Shown piece by piece: positions 1 through 12,376 of a stretch of 64,000 bases of DNA (within the stretch, counting starts at the first letter, position 1; every line of letters begins with the position of its first letter). The position numbers were made by a program, and so were the translations under genes. Where the stretch lies: NCBI GenBank assembly GCA_010279815.1, contig QEOQ01000207.1, forward strand, positions 1,580,078 through 1,644,077, given 5' to 3'. The DNA is from Brachionus plicatilis (lineage: Eukaryota; Rotifera; Eurotatoria; Ploima; Brachionidae). The notes beneath the pieces are model-generated. The model made no database searches, was not told the DNA's origin, and saw nothing but the letters and a program-made list of their open reading frames with translations.

Positions 1-813
1 ATATATTTTAATATTATCCATGAAATATTTTTTTTTTGAAATTACTTACATAAATTCTAAATCAGCACATTCAAATTTATAAGAATATTTGAACAAAAAA
101 AATTGTCTGAGGCATATTTCATATCTTCAACAAGTATTGCCCCATATCCTTTCATGTCTTCAAAAATTTTTTTAAAACATATGGCTTATTAAGAATTGGA
201 TTAAAAATGGAACTATTCAATTTGGAATTTATTTTTATTAAAAAAATTTATAGAAAAAATTTATCTTTCAATTTTTTTGTTTTAAAGTTTTTAATGATAA
301 TTTTTTTTTCATTTTTTAATTTTTTACAGATTTAATTAATATTTGATAGGATATAGTGCTGTTTTAAATTCAAACACAATATCTAGTTTAAATGTTAATT
401 TAATTTCGATACTCGAACTAGCATTCTAAAATAACCCCGATAAAAAATAATTTATTTTATTTATGATAAAAAATGAATAGAACTGCAGTAGGTTTTTAGT
501 TCAAGTAGATTTAACATTTAATCCAAATTAAAGATACGAATATAAGAAATAAGGACAAATAAAAAACACATAAACAACTGCTAAAATACAACTCATATAG
601 AAAGACAATCTCGGCCATTTTAAATAAATTTATGCAAATCACGACATCCCTACTCTTGTACATTTAATAATCATAATTAATTCTCCATTTCGCATTTTTC
701 ACACAAGTACTCGATCAAAAATCGCTTTTCAAAGTACACCAATTTTCATCATCTTTATAAATTTAATTTTTCTAGATTAGTATATTCTCGTTAAAGAAGA
801 ATAAAAGTTGAAA
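1..813. other. AT-rich flank upstream of eL42
   Basis: No open reading frame or RNA gene is recognisable in this leading 0.8 kb. It is AT-rich, with long T and A runs. The last ~100 bases before the eL42 start contain a pyrimidine-rich tract ending in an AG near 774. That could be a 5' UTR splice acceptor, but it was not assigned. Confidence 0.4.
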
Positions 814-1311
814 ATGGTAAGTCATTGCATATTTTTGTGATTTAAACAAATAAGTCGTATTTTGACGCACTATTTAAATCCCATTTAATCACCATCTTCT
901 CGAATGGCACTAATCAATTTTTTGACCAGGTCAACATACCAAAGACTAGACGTACATTTTGCAAGGACAAAGACTGTCGCAAGCACACCCTGCACAAAGT
1001 AACCCAATACAAGACCGGCAAGGCGTCTCTGTTCGCTCAGGGCAAGAGAAGATACGACAGAAAACAAAAGGGCTTTGGTGGCCAGACCAAGCCCATTTTC
1101 AAAAAGAAGGCTAAGATCACCAAGAAGATTGTGCTCAGAATGGAATGCACTGTCTGCAAGGCCAAAAAACAAATTCCTCTCAAAAGATGCAAACACTTTG
1201 AATTGGGCGGTGAAACCAAAAAGAAGGTAAATTAATTCAATAGTGCAAAAAAAAAAATTTTTTTCCTAATTTTTTTTTTCACCAAAGGGCGATGTCCAAC
1301 AATTCAAATAA
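814..1311 (+). CDS. RPL36A: 60S ribosomal protein eL42 (RPL36A/RPL44), 3 exons
   Basis: Large-subunit ribosomal protein eL42, a small basic zinc-binding protein near the ribosomal E site. Exons are 814-816, 930-1226 and 1288-1311, giving 107 aa against about 106 aa in other animals. Exon 1 is only the ATG, cut directly by a consensus GTAAGT donor. Exon 2 gives [11 protein letters not shown], then the family segments [25 protein letters not shown] and [11 protein letters not shown]. Exon 3 encodes the conserved tail GDVQQFK. The cysteines expected for the zinc site are present (FCKDKDC, MECTVCK, RCKH). Codons are richer in G and C at third positions than in most genes here, as expected for a highly expressed gene. 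Both phases check, and no break is seen. Confidence 0.97.
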
Positions 1312-1413
1312 ATCCGGTTTTTTTATCAACTATGTTGGTTATGTATTGGCTTTGAACATCTCCGCAATTTTGATCACAATACTAACTTAACATTTTGACT
1401 AAAAAATCGTCTA

Positions 1414-1419
1414 AATAAA
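1414..1419 (+). terminator. AATAAA poly(A) signal after eL42
   Basis: An AATAAA hexamer lies about 100 bp after the eL42 stop and upstream of a long T tract. It is the only hexamer between this gene and the next start, so it is the likely cleavage signal. Confidence 0.5.
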
Positions 1420-1573
1420 AAAAAATAACCAATTCTTTTTTTTTTTTTTTTTTTATATTTTTTTTTCAGCATATTTTGATTTTCTAGACTAGTTAGTCTA
1501 ACGTCGGCGTTATGTCCGACAGTGTCCCCAAGCTTGTCTTCTATAACCCTCATCGTTCTGTTTAGATAAAAAA

Positions 1574-4500
1574 ATGCCAGAAGGAGAAAACAGCCAAGTC
1601 GCTAATGCGCAGCCACCAGCTCACGCGAACACAGCGCCGGCTCCGGCCCTAAACGGTGTAAAGAGCGAGACGCCTGCGCAAAAACCTGCTCAAAACACCG
1701 AGGCCAAAGCTGCGCCGGGGCCCAATCAGCCCGCCGACTCCAAACCACATCCATACAGCCATGTCCAGAACCAGAAGGCGAACCAGAGAGCCGTGCAGAA
1801 CAACCGGCCGAACCAGGCGCAAAATGGCCAGAACCGAAATCAGCCAGTGAAGCGCTTTAACCCGGTCGGCGGGCACAAAAATCAGCCTGAGCCGGCAGTT
1901 GGAGAAAAAAAATTCACCGGCAGATGCCGACTGTTCGTGGGCAATTTGCCGGCGGACATAAACGAAAAAGAATTCAGAGAGTTGTTCGCCCGATTTGGCG
2001 ATCTGGGCGAAATATTTTTGAACACTCAGCGAAGCTTCGGCTTCGTCAAACTTGACACTCGGCTAAATGCCGAACATGCCAAACAGGAACTGGACGGACA
2101 CACTTTCAAAGGCAGATGCATTAGAGTGCGCTTTGCGAGCCACGGGGCCGCAGTGAGAGTAAAAAATTTGTCGCCATACGTGTCCAATGAATACTTGGAG
2201 CAGGCGTTTTCCATGTTCGGCCGCGTTGAACGCGCCGTAGTCATTGTGGACGACAAGGGAAGATCTATTGGCGAGGGAATTGTCGAGTTCGAGAGAAAAC
2301 CATCGGCCACCCAATGCATCAACAAGTGCACTGAGAACTGCTTTGTACTCACCAGTTATCCCAAGCCGGTCATTGTCGAGCCCCTCGAGCAGAAGGACGA
2401 CGAAGACGGCTTGCCCGAAAAGTCCATAAACAAAAATCAGCAGTTCTATGCGGACAGAGAGAGTGTGCCGCACTTTGCCGCCAATAATTCTCTCGAGCTC
2501 GAAATGGCGCTCAAGTGGAGGGACTTGTACGAACTGGAGAAGCAAATCAAAGAGGAAGGACTGAAAAAGGTGCAAGAGGCTCGAGAGCAATTGGAGCATG
2601 ATATTGAGTTTAGGCTGATTGATTACAAGGAGCAAAAGATCAAGGAGGACCTAAGGGCCAAGCAGGAAGAGCTGCTGCGCATTGAGGACATGCGCAAAAA
2701 TGAATTTCAGCGACGCAAGGATATGGATGGCGCCGGGTATGTTAAAAAAATTTTTTTTTTTTTTATTTTTTCATTTTTTTTTTATTCCTTTTTTTTCCTT
2801 ATAAAAATAGCTTTAGACGGGATAACATGATGAATCAGGCGCCTAACCAACGAATGCCGCATGGCAATGGTCAAAATTTTGATCAGACAATTATGAATCA
2901 GGTAATTAATGAAATGATTTCTTTTTCAAATTTATTTTAAATTTTTTTGAGAATATAAATTAGTGCGGGAGGGGGGGTTACTCATAGAAAAAAAGCTTCA
3001 TAGAAGAAATAAATGTGCTATGTCCTGCGGTATTTTTTTTCGGTAAATCCGAAAAAATTACATTAAGAAAAAATTTTACTTGTGATCAAGACTCAAATAG
3101 GCTAATAATTTTTTCTTGAATATTTAATTATAATTAAAAAAAGAAAATAAAAAGTTAAGGTAATAAAAGTCTAAAATTGAGTTGTTAAAGGAATTGAATT
3201 TCTTGGATTACAGAACATTTAAATTCGGAAAATTTTTTTTTTTTAGAAAATTATTAAATATCAATTTGAAGTACTACTTCAACCATTGATAGATTATAAT
3301 GCTCTCGTTTAGGATAAAGAAAATTTAGTATTGGCTTGAGATTGTTAAATTTGAAAACTCAAATATTTGAGTAGAAAAAAATTTAGCGTATTCTTATTAA
3401 AAAAAATTGATCAATTTACTTATTTGATTTTTTAATTATTTTTAGTAAATAATCATGTAATTAAAAATTTTCGATTTGACAAATTTTCACTCCATTTTAT
3501 TTTATTCCACTGGAAATTTTTTCCTATCAATTTTTTTTCTCATAAAAAATTGATTATATAAATTTCATATTACGAGTAATGGATTTTTTTTGATTTTTTT
3601 AAAAATCAAATCGCTTTATTAACTTCAAAATAACTTTTTCAACTTCAAAATAATTAGCATTGTGAAGTTTTGTTCAAAAAGCTCAAGAAATAAGTTCTTA
3701 ATTGAAATTTTTCGATGAATGAAAAAAATTTGCTCCTGTAAAATATGAAACAATGTGAAACAAAAGTTGTTACACCAAGTAGCCTTGAAAATATATTCTG
3801 AAAGTTTTTTTTTTAATTAATCATCGACTTTTAAAATCAATCGAAATTAAGATAATTTATTTGTCTTTGTAAAAAAAGATGTTTTATTTGCAATATTTTA
3901 ATATTTTTGTAAGTGTTTAATTTTAAATTTCGAAATTTTTATTTCAAAACCAACTTAACATTCATTCAGTTTTTTTTGGAAAATCAAAAATTGGTTAATT
4001 GAAATTTTTTTTTGTTTTTTTTTTTTGAGCAAGTCCTGTAACATTTTTTGTTACATCATGTGCTAAATTTTTATTTTATCACTTCATTCCATTCAAAATA
4101 TATACAAATTTAAGTTTTTGAACTGAACTTTTTGAACGAAACTTCACATTGCTAAATAATTAAATGTAATTTAACTGAAATCAATAAATAGAAACAATAT
4201 TAAGAACTAATTAAAAAAATATTCTTTAATTAAATCTGATTAACATTTACATTCATTGTTTCTAATTCTAATAGCACTCAGCTCATAACTGAGAAAATAA
4301 ATCACAAAATTATTAACCGAAATTTGTCTTTTATTAGGCATCTTGAAGTAAAAGATCAATTCAAAATATCATTTCAATTCAAAGAGTTTATCTTTAGATA
4401 TTAAAATTAACCTTTAAATTTATTTAAATAATTTTAATGTAACATGATTTACATGTTATGTAGATTAAAAAAATTAAATAATTAAAATAAATTTTTTCTA

Positions 4501-5515
4501 AATCCATTGATAAAATCGATTTTTATATTTAAATTTTTTTAAATTGATTTTTTGTATAGTTTATTTTGAAATTTTTTATTTTAAAAGCATTTTTATTTAG
4601 CACTCAAAATTAAAACAAAATTTAAAAATGAATTTCAAATAATTAATAAAATGAAAAAATCGATCTTTTCTACAAATATTTTTAGAATCGAATTTTTTTA
4701 TTTTTTAAATCTACATAACATGTAAAGCATTTTACATAAAAAATTTCTCAATTAATTCAAAGATTAATTTTAATTTCAAATGATTTACTCTTTGAATTGA
4801 AATGATATATTGAATTGATCATCAACTTCAAGATGCCTTTTATTAGAGTTTCTAGTTATTCAATTTTTTATTAAATTTCTTCTATGATTTTTCTTTATTA
4901 AAATGTTCAATATTCAATTATTTTTTTTCCGTTCCTTTTTTTCTATGATCCAATATACCACCGTAATTAAACAGTATTTATTTTCTGATAGCGTAATTTA
5001 TTTTTTATAGGCAAAAAAGTAATTGATTTTAGCAAATCTTCATTTACCCAAAAAAGAAAGTCCCTAAATTTTTGATTAAAAAAAATTTAGTTATATTAGA
5101 AATTTCCTAATGAGATAATTTTTTTTTTCGAGCAATAAAAAAATGTTAAACACGCGGATTAAATAAATTAAGTTTAAAATTTTGTTTACAGAACATGCCG
5201 CCAATGATGCAAAACGGTCAAGGTCGACGCTTCGACCAGTCAAATAACTTTAACCAAAACCTGAATCAGATGCCGCCACAGCAGCAAGCGATGCTGGCCG
5301 CACAATTGTCTGCGTTTGCAATGGCCGCAAATATGGGCGGAATGAACGGACCCATGTACGAGCAAGGAATGCCGATGCAAAACAAAAACCAGGGCAGAAA
5401 CGAGCGTGGGGGGCGCAACTTCAATAGACGAAATGGCGGTGGTAATAATCGGGCCGCGCAGCGCGAGGACCCTTCACCCTTTCCGGGCTTTGATCCTAAG
5501 CGCGCTCGCTACTAA
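1574..5515 (+). CDS. NONO: DBHS-family RNA-binding protein (NONO/SFPQ/NonA type), 3 exons
   Basis: Nuclear RNA- and DNA-binding protein of the Drosophila-behaviour/human-splicing family, known in paraspeckles, splicing and transcription. Exons are 1574-2736, 2811-2901 and 5192-5515, giving 525 aa. Residues ~1-110 are a low-complexity N/Q/P/A-rich arm. RRM1 follows (~114-185; RNP2 LFVGNL, RNP1 RSFGFVKL), then RRM2 (~190-260, VRVKNLSPYVSN). The NOPS segment (~265-315, VIVEPLEQ then QFYADRE) is next, followed by a charged coiled coil (~318-390). The tail is M/N/Q/G-rich and ends in a basic PKRARY. Domain order matches NONO (471 aa) and SFPQ exactly. Intron 1 is 74 bp. Intron 2 is 2290 bp and holds two foldback elements. 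Which DBHS paralogue it represents cannot be settled by eye; many invertebrates have one. Confidence 0.93.
3650..4162. repeat. Foldback element in DBHS intron 2 (~0.5 kb)
   Basis: The arm at 3650-3684, with core GCATTGTGAAGTTTTGTTCA, is matched in inverse orientation by the arm at about 4126-4162 with only a few mismatches. The ends read TAGCATTGTG and CACATTGCTA. AATAAT occurs on both flanks, so a target duplication is possible but hard to call in this sequence. No coding capacity is seen. The best reading is a non-autonomous DNA element (MITE). Confidence 0.6.
4337..4837. mobile_element. hAT-like MITE, 501 bp, with 8-bp target-site duplication
   Basis: This is a near-palindromic element inside intron 2 of the DBHS gene. 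It begins GGCATCTTGAAG and ends CTTCAAGATGCC. The two arms stay matched for at least 100 bp and recognisably for most of the element, for example ACATGTTATGTAGATT on both arms. It is flanked by perfect direct repeats TTTTATTA at 4329-4336 and 4838-4845. An 8-bp duplication is the hallmark of the hAT superfamily. The ends are not the common CAG form, so the family label is inferred from target-duplication length only. It carries no transposase. Confidence 0.82.
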
Positions 5516-8093
5516 AAGTAACGACCATGTAAATCTTTCGTCTAAAAATCAAATATATTAATTAAATGAGTGAGCATGTGTGATTAAAAGAGTGAATTTC
5601 ATCATGTAGACTTACAATTTGTTTTAGATCTAAAACTAAGTCTACACCGTAGCATAAAGTGTAAATAATTAATTATTAGAAATTTAAAATATCTTTTTAG
5701 AATTTTTCGCTGAGCACTCACTTTTTAATTTTAATTTAAAATTTTTAAAAAACTTTTTTTTCAAAAAAAAAAAACTTTATTATTGTTTTGGTGGTAAATT
5801 TTTGTTATTTGTTGTCAGAAACAACGTCGACACTCTTTGAGTGTTAGTTAAATTTGAAACTAGTTTTTTTGCTTTTCGAGAGACTAATTTTTAATAAAAC
5901 TAAACTAAAATGTTATTAATTTGTTAACACGTGTAATACCAGTTTGTTCTACAATGACAACATTTTTTTTGATGCTTTATTTTGGCCAATTTAAAATGAT
6001 TTTCTATCAAAATCAACAAAAAAATTTAAATGTAATAATGTCTGAAAAAAATCGAGAAAATATATTAAAGTCTAAACTAGGCGTAAAAAAATCGATGTTT
6101 CGACTCAGCGGTTGTAATTTAAATTACAATTTTAAATTGTAAAAAATTTGATTATCTTAATTTTTGATTACACATTTACAGTTAGAATCAACGCGATTTT
6201 TGTGTTCATCTTAATCAAATGAGTGATGAATTTGTATCATGAAATAGAAGCTTGTTGATAATTTTTTAGAAATTTAAATTTATTCATCGATTTGGATAAA
6301 ACCGACATTAGTAAATATTTTATGACTTGAATAAAATTGTTTATATTAATTAAATAAAAAAAAATGATGGGTCTTAATTTGTTCTGCTGTAAAAAGCTTT
6401 GAAAAAACACAGGAAATTTGTACATGTAAAAGATAAATCAGTTTTTTAAAATTAACATTAGACAAAATTTATTATTTTTTAAGAACAAAAAATATTAATT
6501 TATTGTCTACAAAAATAAATAATCAATCAAATTTGGATATTTTTTTGAAAACAGAGATTTTCAATTTTTCTCACAGTCAAAATGTGAACAACAAATTCAA
6601 TATTTAATTTTTCTAATCGAAATAAAAAGAAGCAAAAAAGACAAAAAAATATTAGTGGATTTTCAATAAATTTTTTGTAATTGTTTAATAAAATGTAAAG
6701 TTTTTAAACCATTTTGTCTTTGGTCTAAACTTTTTATGTAAATGAATAACAAAATAAACAAGTTATTTTTTATGAACAGTTTTGGCTTAACTAAGTCTAT
6801 CAGCCTGTTTATTGAATCGAAATTTTTGAGCAAAAGAACTCATTTACTTTCAAAATTGTGTGCGTACTCAAAAGTAGTTAAAAAGTTTTTTTTTCGAACA
6901 ATCCGAATGTCAATCAATTTCCTCCAATGCTACTACATGCTAATCCATTTTAAAACAATTAACTGTAAAACATCTATTCATGCAAGTTGTAGCGACATGA
7001 GCCGTCATAAAAATCAAATTGTGTAATTGCGTGATGAAGCACTGTTTTTGTTTATTTTAGCATTAAAAAATTTTAATTATTTTATATTTTAAAATCTTGT
7101 ATTAAAAGCTAAAAACTCAACACTTCAAACACTAGGAAAGAAAAGAAGCTACACAAATTAATTCATGCTATCAATTGAATTTTTAAATTAAAAATAATTA
7201 AATTCTCTTAAATTGACTCCATACATTATTTATACATTTAATATTTACAATTATTTAATTAATATTTTTTTTTTATAATTTTGTTATAAATTTTATTTAA
7301 ATGCTTTAAAATATGATCGAAAATTAGTTATAAACAGTTCAAAATTTTCAAAAAAAATCAATAAGCTTATTTTAATTTTTAAATGTTTTTAAGTAAATGT
7401 TTAAATTTTTTAAATATGTATATTGAAAATTTAATGCATTTTTATAATTCTAACAAATGTAAGTTTTAGTTGAAAAGCAATAATATCATGATTTGTGCAA
7501 ATTTTATGTCAATACAAAATTCCTAATATTTCATAATTAATTGATGATATACAATTTTAAACACGTTCAAATGCAATATTCGATATATTTTGAAAATTCG
7601 GATTTAAAAAATTTTACTAAATATTGGTCATCTTTTTATAAACATAATATTTTTATTCAAAAATTTTACTTTAGTAAGATTTTCCTTTAAATGACATGGC
7701 AAGTAATCGAACTAAATAAATTCAAAAAATCTTTTGTGTCTTTCTTTTTGCTAAAATATTAATTTTTAGGATGTATTCTTTAAAATAAAATTAAGATACA
7801 ATTTTGCTTTTATTGACTTATATCGATCGAAAACAAACATATTAATAAGAAAATTGTAGAAGGAAAATATTTAAGTAGGATTTATTTTTAATTATAATAG
7901 GTCGCGTGATAATTTACATAAAATAAAATCAAAAAATTTCTCTACTTAACTTAAATGTTATTTCGCAATTTATTGGTAAGAATAAAACTAAAGTATATTA
8001 ACAATTAAAAACAGCATTGTAAATTTTGGAATATAGAATAAAAAAAATTTTTTAATTGAAATAACTTTTTTATTTTGAGGATAAAAATTGTTT

Positions 8094-8255
8094 TGCAAAA
8101 TGTATTAGCTGATACAAATTTTGTTAAATTTCTGCAAACTCTGCAAGTATTCAAAGCACTAAATGTTGTAGAAAATCATTGCAATTAAACTGTAGAGTTA
8201 TTGCAGAGACTTAATTTGGCTGGTACAAAATTTGTATCAGCTGATACATGTTGCA
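8094..8255. repeat. Small palindromic MITE-like element
   Basis: The arms at 8094-8124 and 8225-8255 are inverted repeats of about 31 bp with very few mismatches. Their core is GTATCAGCTGATAC on the right arm and GTATTAGCTGATAC on the left. The interior is about 100 bp with no coding potential. The size and structure fit a short non-autonomous DNA element. Confidence 0.65.
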
Positions 8256-8506
8256 GAATTTTTAGACTAAAAATAAATGTTATTTAAATTTAAATTTTTG
8301 TTCTTGTTCCTTGTTTCAAGATTCACAATGCCTTAAAAACTAATAATTGAAATTAATTGCTTCAAAAATTTCTATAAAAAAATATTATCTTTTATAAAAC
8401 TTAATATCAGAAAATGATATTTTTAAAAAATTTATGTAACAATGCTTCAAATTCAAGTTCATTATCAGGTGTAAAACAAGATAAAATTCAATTTTTCTAA
8501 ATTCTA

Positions 8507-9058
8507 AATTACTGATCAAATGTAAATTTCAAATCACAAATTTTATTTTAAGATTAAAAAAAAGGTATTTAATATAAAAAAAGGTTTTCAATTATAAATA
8601 ACAAAATTTTATTAAACATCTTTAACTATGAAAAATTTAAAATTTATTTTAATCTGAATTAAAATAAAATAAATAACAATATTTTAAATTTTGTAACAAA
8701 AAATTTTACATTTTTTCGCTTTAATAAATATTTATTAAATTTAAAATACCATTCAAAGTGTTTATTTGTGCTATAACTTGGATTTAAATTTGTCTAAAAA
8801 GTCTCGAAATAAAGATTCTCAAAGAACCGAGTAAAGATCAATTAAATTTTTTTATTTTTTTTATTTAAAATTTAACGATTTCAATGTTTGATTAAATTAA
8901 TTAAAAAACTTTATTCATCATATTTATGAAATTATAATTGATGAAGTATTGATAATATGATCATGATCATTTCAGAGTTTCAAGTTGTCTTACAATGCTT
9001 GCATATAATTTGTAGAAAATATGAATGCTTTTAATTTTTATATTTTACTCATTTATTT
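8507..9058 (+). repeat. Dispersed ~560-bp repeat, copy 1
   Basis: This copy aligns in the same orientation along its whole length to 24884-25456. Shared landmarks include ATTCATCATATTTATGA, GCTTGCATATAATTTG and AAATATGAAT, with indels in A/T runs. By eye roughly three quarters of positions match. No terminal inverted repeats, ORF or tRNA-like promoter was found, so the class is unknown. Confidence 0.7.
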
Positions 9059-10189
9059 GTGCTATTTATAAAAAAAAAACAATAAAAAAGGAAAAATAAA
9101 ACAGACAAAGATAAAAAAACATTAGTTTAATTTTTACTATTTCGAAAATATTATTGAAAAATGAAAAATAATAAATAATAAAAATTTAATTAATTAAAAC
9201 TATAAGGACTATTCAACGAGTTTGAATAGACAATTTTTAGCAAAAATTTAAATTTTACGATTTAAAATAAAGTTTAATTTATTAATTCTTATTAGTTATT
9301 ATTATATGAAGTGTTAACTAAATTTTTTTTAAAATCAGTTTTTGATGAAAAAAAGTAATATTTTGACCAAACCGATTGCCTTAATTAAGAAAATGTAAAA
9401 TTTCAGTATTTTTTCAGTAAGTTAATCAACCTTAATATATGTTTTATTACAAACGTAGAAAAAATTTTTGAAAAAGTATTTGATCTATTATTAAAATTTT
9501 CATTTTCTTTGAATATTAAACACTTGTCTAAATTTAAATGAGTATATGTGATATTTCTTCTGTTAATCCTGCAAAAATAGAAATATTTTTATGCTTTTTA
9601 GCTTAGCTGAGAAGAAATTTTCTTCAAATAAGATATATTATGTAGATCTTTGCATGCTTAAAACGACATCCATTACACAAATTTTTGGTTCAAAGATGAT
9701 TCATTTTGATTAAGCAATTATAAACGGCACTTATTGTGTATGGCTAGTCAAGATATGAAGCCAAATAATTATATTAAAAATATAAAATAATTAATAAATT
9801 TTTAATAAATTTTAATTGAATTATAAATAATTTAAATCAAAAAAAAATTATGCTTGATAATATGATGCTTAATATTAAAATAAGTATTTAAAGATAGCAA
9901 AGTTTAGTTTTTTTTTTCTATAATTTATTTACTAAATCAGATTTTTTTGAATTTGTAAAAAAATGTATCCATTTTATACTTCCGAATAAACAAATCATAA
10001 TATTACTAAATTTTTTTTGACGTTTAATTATGAAAAATGTTTTCTTTATTTTGAGTTGATTGTTTGTCTGAATATTTGAGTGGCTTTTTAAATAATTTCT
10101 CTCAGATAAAAATTTTTGACTTTTTTAAAAAAATAATTTTAGAAAAGTTATTCAGTAGAAAATATATTTGATTACTCTATAATAACAAT

Positions 10190-11240
10190 TATAATGGTAA
10201 GCTACATCAGGATGCCTGAGGTGATGGACTAGATTTAGTCTCGCTGTGAAAGCTGTTTTTACTTAAATTTATAATACGCCCGAGTTAAAATTAGAATCCA
10301 GGGTTGTCTTTTTACTAAAATTTCATTGTCCAAAATGATTAATGATATAGTTTTGATTTATAAAATTAATATTTAGTATAATGACATCAATTTTCATAAA
10401 TTAGGAGATTAAAAATTTTATTTAAAAAATAAGTTATTATAATTTTTTAAACACATATAATATCTATAAAATTGAAAAAGTAATTTTAAATGTTTTTTGT
10501 TTTAATGAAAAATATAATTGTTTTAAATTATTTAAATGAAACAAAAGTTTTTGTGTATGTATAATTAAATAATCAAATGAATTAAAAAAAACTCGATTTA
10601 GAAATATAAATAAATCGGCATTCCTTCTCTGGTAAGTACCTTTTTATTTTTTTAAAGATTGTTTGTTTAAATAAAAAAATTAATTTTTTTAATAAAATTT
10701 TTTACAAATAATACACATTTTTAATTCTGATCCTATTAGCCAAAAAAGTCATTAATCGACTTCATACCTTAAAAAATTTTATAATTTAATTCCAAAAATA
10801 ACTTTAAAAAAAATTAAAATTAATTCGATATTTAACAAACATAAGTTAAAATATTATTATTAAAAATCTAATTCTAAAATGGCACTGTAAATGGCTTTTT
10901 ATGCCATCCAACAGAATAGTTGGGGAGGTGCTAATCTCATTTTCGGAACCTATATGAGAAGCGGCTAATATTTGATACAGAGATTAATGAATTTGGTTGA
11001 TCTTCTAAACCGAATTTATTACCCTCTTTATTTAATAATATTAATTTGATTTTTAAAGAATTCGTAAAAAAATTCAAAAATTTAAAGCAAATATTTCAAT
11101 GTTTTGCTATATTAATAATTTTTTTTTTAAAACAAATTTATAAATTTTTATTTTTAACTTGCAATAATTATTTTATAAAATTAAATAAATGAAGTGTTAA
11201 TCGGTCTTCATGGCATGGGCCTTAGCCTGCTGATTAACCT
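10190..11240. other. Three less AT-rich islands of unknown nature
   Basis: Segments at 10190-10340, 10870-11030 and 11190-11240 stand out from the surrounding DNA by base composition. The second contains ATGCCATCCAACAG and GGGGAGGTGCTAATCTCA. The third is closed by a 7-bp inverted repeat, GTTAATC at 11196-11202 and GATTAAC at 11232-11238. No intact reading frame or clear tRNA fold was found. They could be SINE or retroelement 3' fragments or small RNA genes. Identity is unknown. Confidence 0.3.
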
Positions 11241-12376
11241 TGAAATTTGAAAAAAAAAAATTAAGATTAGTTTTTAAAAAAAAAAATACTTGAAAATTGC
11301 CCAAAAAGTTAGTACATTTCATTTTGATAAATTCGATTTGCGTAATAACTCTTTCTTAGTTAAAATCAAATTATATTTAAATGCTTTTGTTATAAAGAAT
11401 TAATCGATAAAAATTTTTCACAACTGATTTAAAAAGTGGAAAATAAAATTTGCTGGGTGATAACAATCTGGAAAACAATATCTACGAAAACAAAATAAAA
11501 GCATTTGAGTCAAAATTTATTAATCTTTAAAATTTTTTAGTATAAATTTTACATTTATTATTTATCTTATATTTTAAATACCTTGTAATTAATTATTAAA
11601 TAGACAGAATCCTTGAAAATGTTTTAGAATATTTCGATTGAATTTTTTAATTATTAAAAAATTTGAAATTGAAAGAAAATTCACCTAAAATGACTTAATA
11701 TGTGTAACAAAATCAAATATCTTACCAAATTTTACAATGGTATAGGAAATTGTTTTATTCCCTTTCAGATTATAATAATTATTAATATTTGACATTTTTT
11801 TAAAATAACTTTATTTTTTGAATATTAATAAAAATCAAAAAATTTTGATTTAGTTTAATAGAAAAATTACACTGAATTTTCTAATTTTATCAATTTAAAT
11901 ATTATAAAAATACCTTTGAAAATCAATCTACAAGATTTTTTTCTCCTCAGGCAAAAATCTAAAATCCAAATTATTATGCTAAAGCTAATTAGCTTTAGAC
12001 AAACTAGGAGCGACTACCTTGTCAAGAAAAGAATTTGAGTAAGTAGTTAGCAAGTTCATCCATAAAAATTTAAAAAAACAAATTTTAAAAGAAATTAAAT
12101 TAAACGCCTATAGTATGGAATTTAATCTCTTGTGTTAGTTCTTTTATGATGATTGTTTTCTGTATAGAAACATACAGAGAGAAACAAAAAAGAGAAACAC
12201 ATTTTTAAATTGAAAGGAAAAAAGCTTCAAATGGTTGTCATAAGAACGCTATTTTAGTTATGTGGTAAAAAATTAATTTTAATTAAAAAAAGTTAAACCG
12301 AAAAAGGTAAAGACTGTTAATGCAAAAATAAATTAAATTGTTCCGATAATCTTTTCTTTAACATTTTAGCCACATA

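Larger units (their letters stand above)
5516..12369. other. 6.9-kb gene-poor AT-rich interval
   Basis: No gene is supported here. Small ORFs at 5921-6142 and 6742-7026 have no recognisable similarity and AT-driven composition. The first few hundred bases are probably the DBHS 3' UTR. The interval also holds a palindromic MITE (8094-8255), one copy of a dispersed repeat (8507-9058), several less AT-rich islands (10190-10340, 10870-11030, 11190-11240) and a 20-bp perfect palindrome (11979-11998). Confidence 0.5.

Noticed and set aside
885..1219. Minus-strand ORFs overlapping eL42
   Set aside because: They are shadows of the conserved plus-strand ribosomal protein exon.
1649..2635. Minus-strand ORFs of up to 190 aa across the DBHS exon
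   Set aside because: The plus strand has complete RRM, NOPS and coiled-coil domains. The antisense frames have no recognisable content and arise from its codon bias.
5921..7026. Small plus-strand ORFs at 5921-6142 and 6742-7026
   Set aside because: Composition is Phe/Lys/Asn/Ile as expected from AT-rich DNA, with no motif, splice context or similarity.
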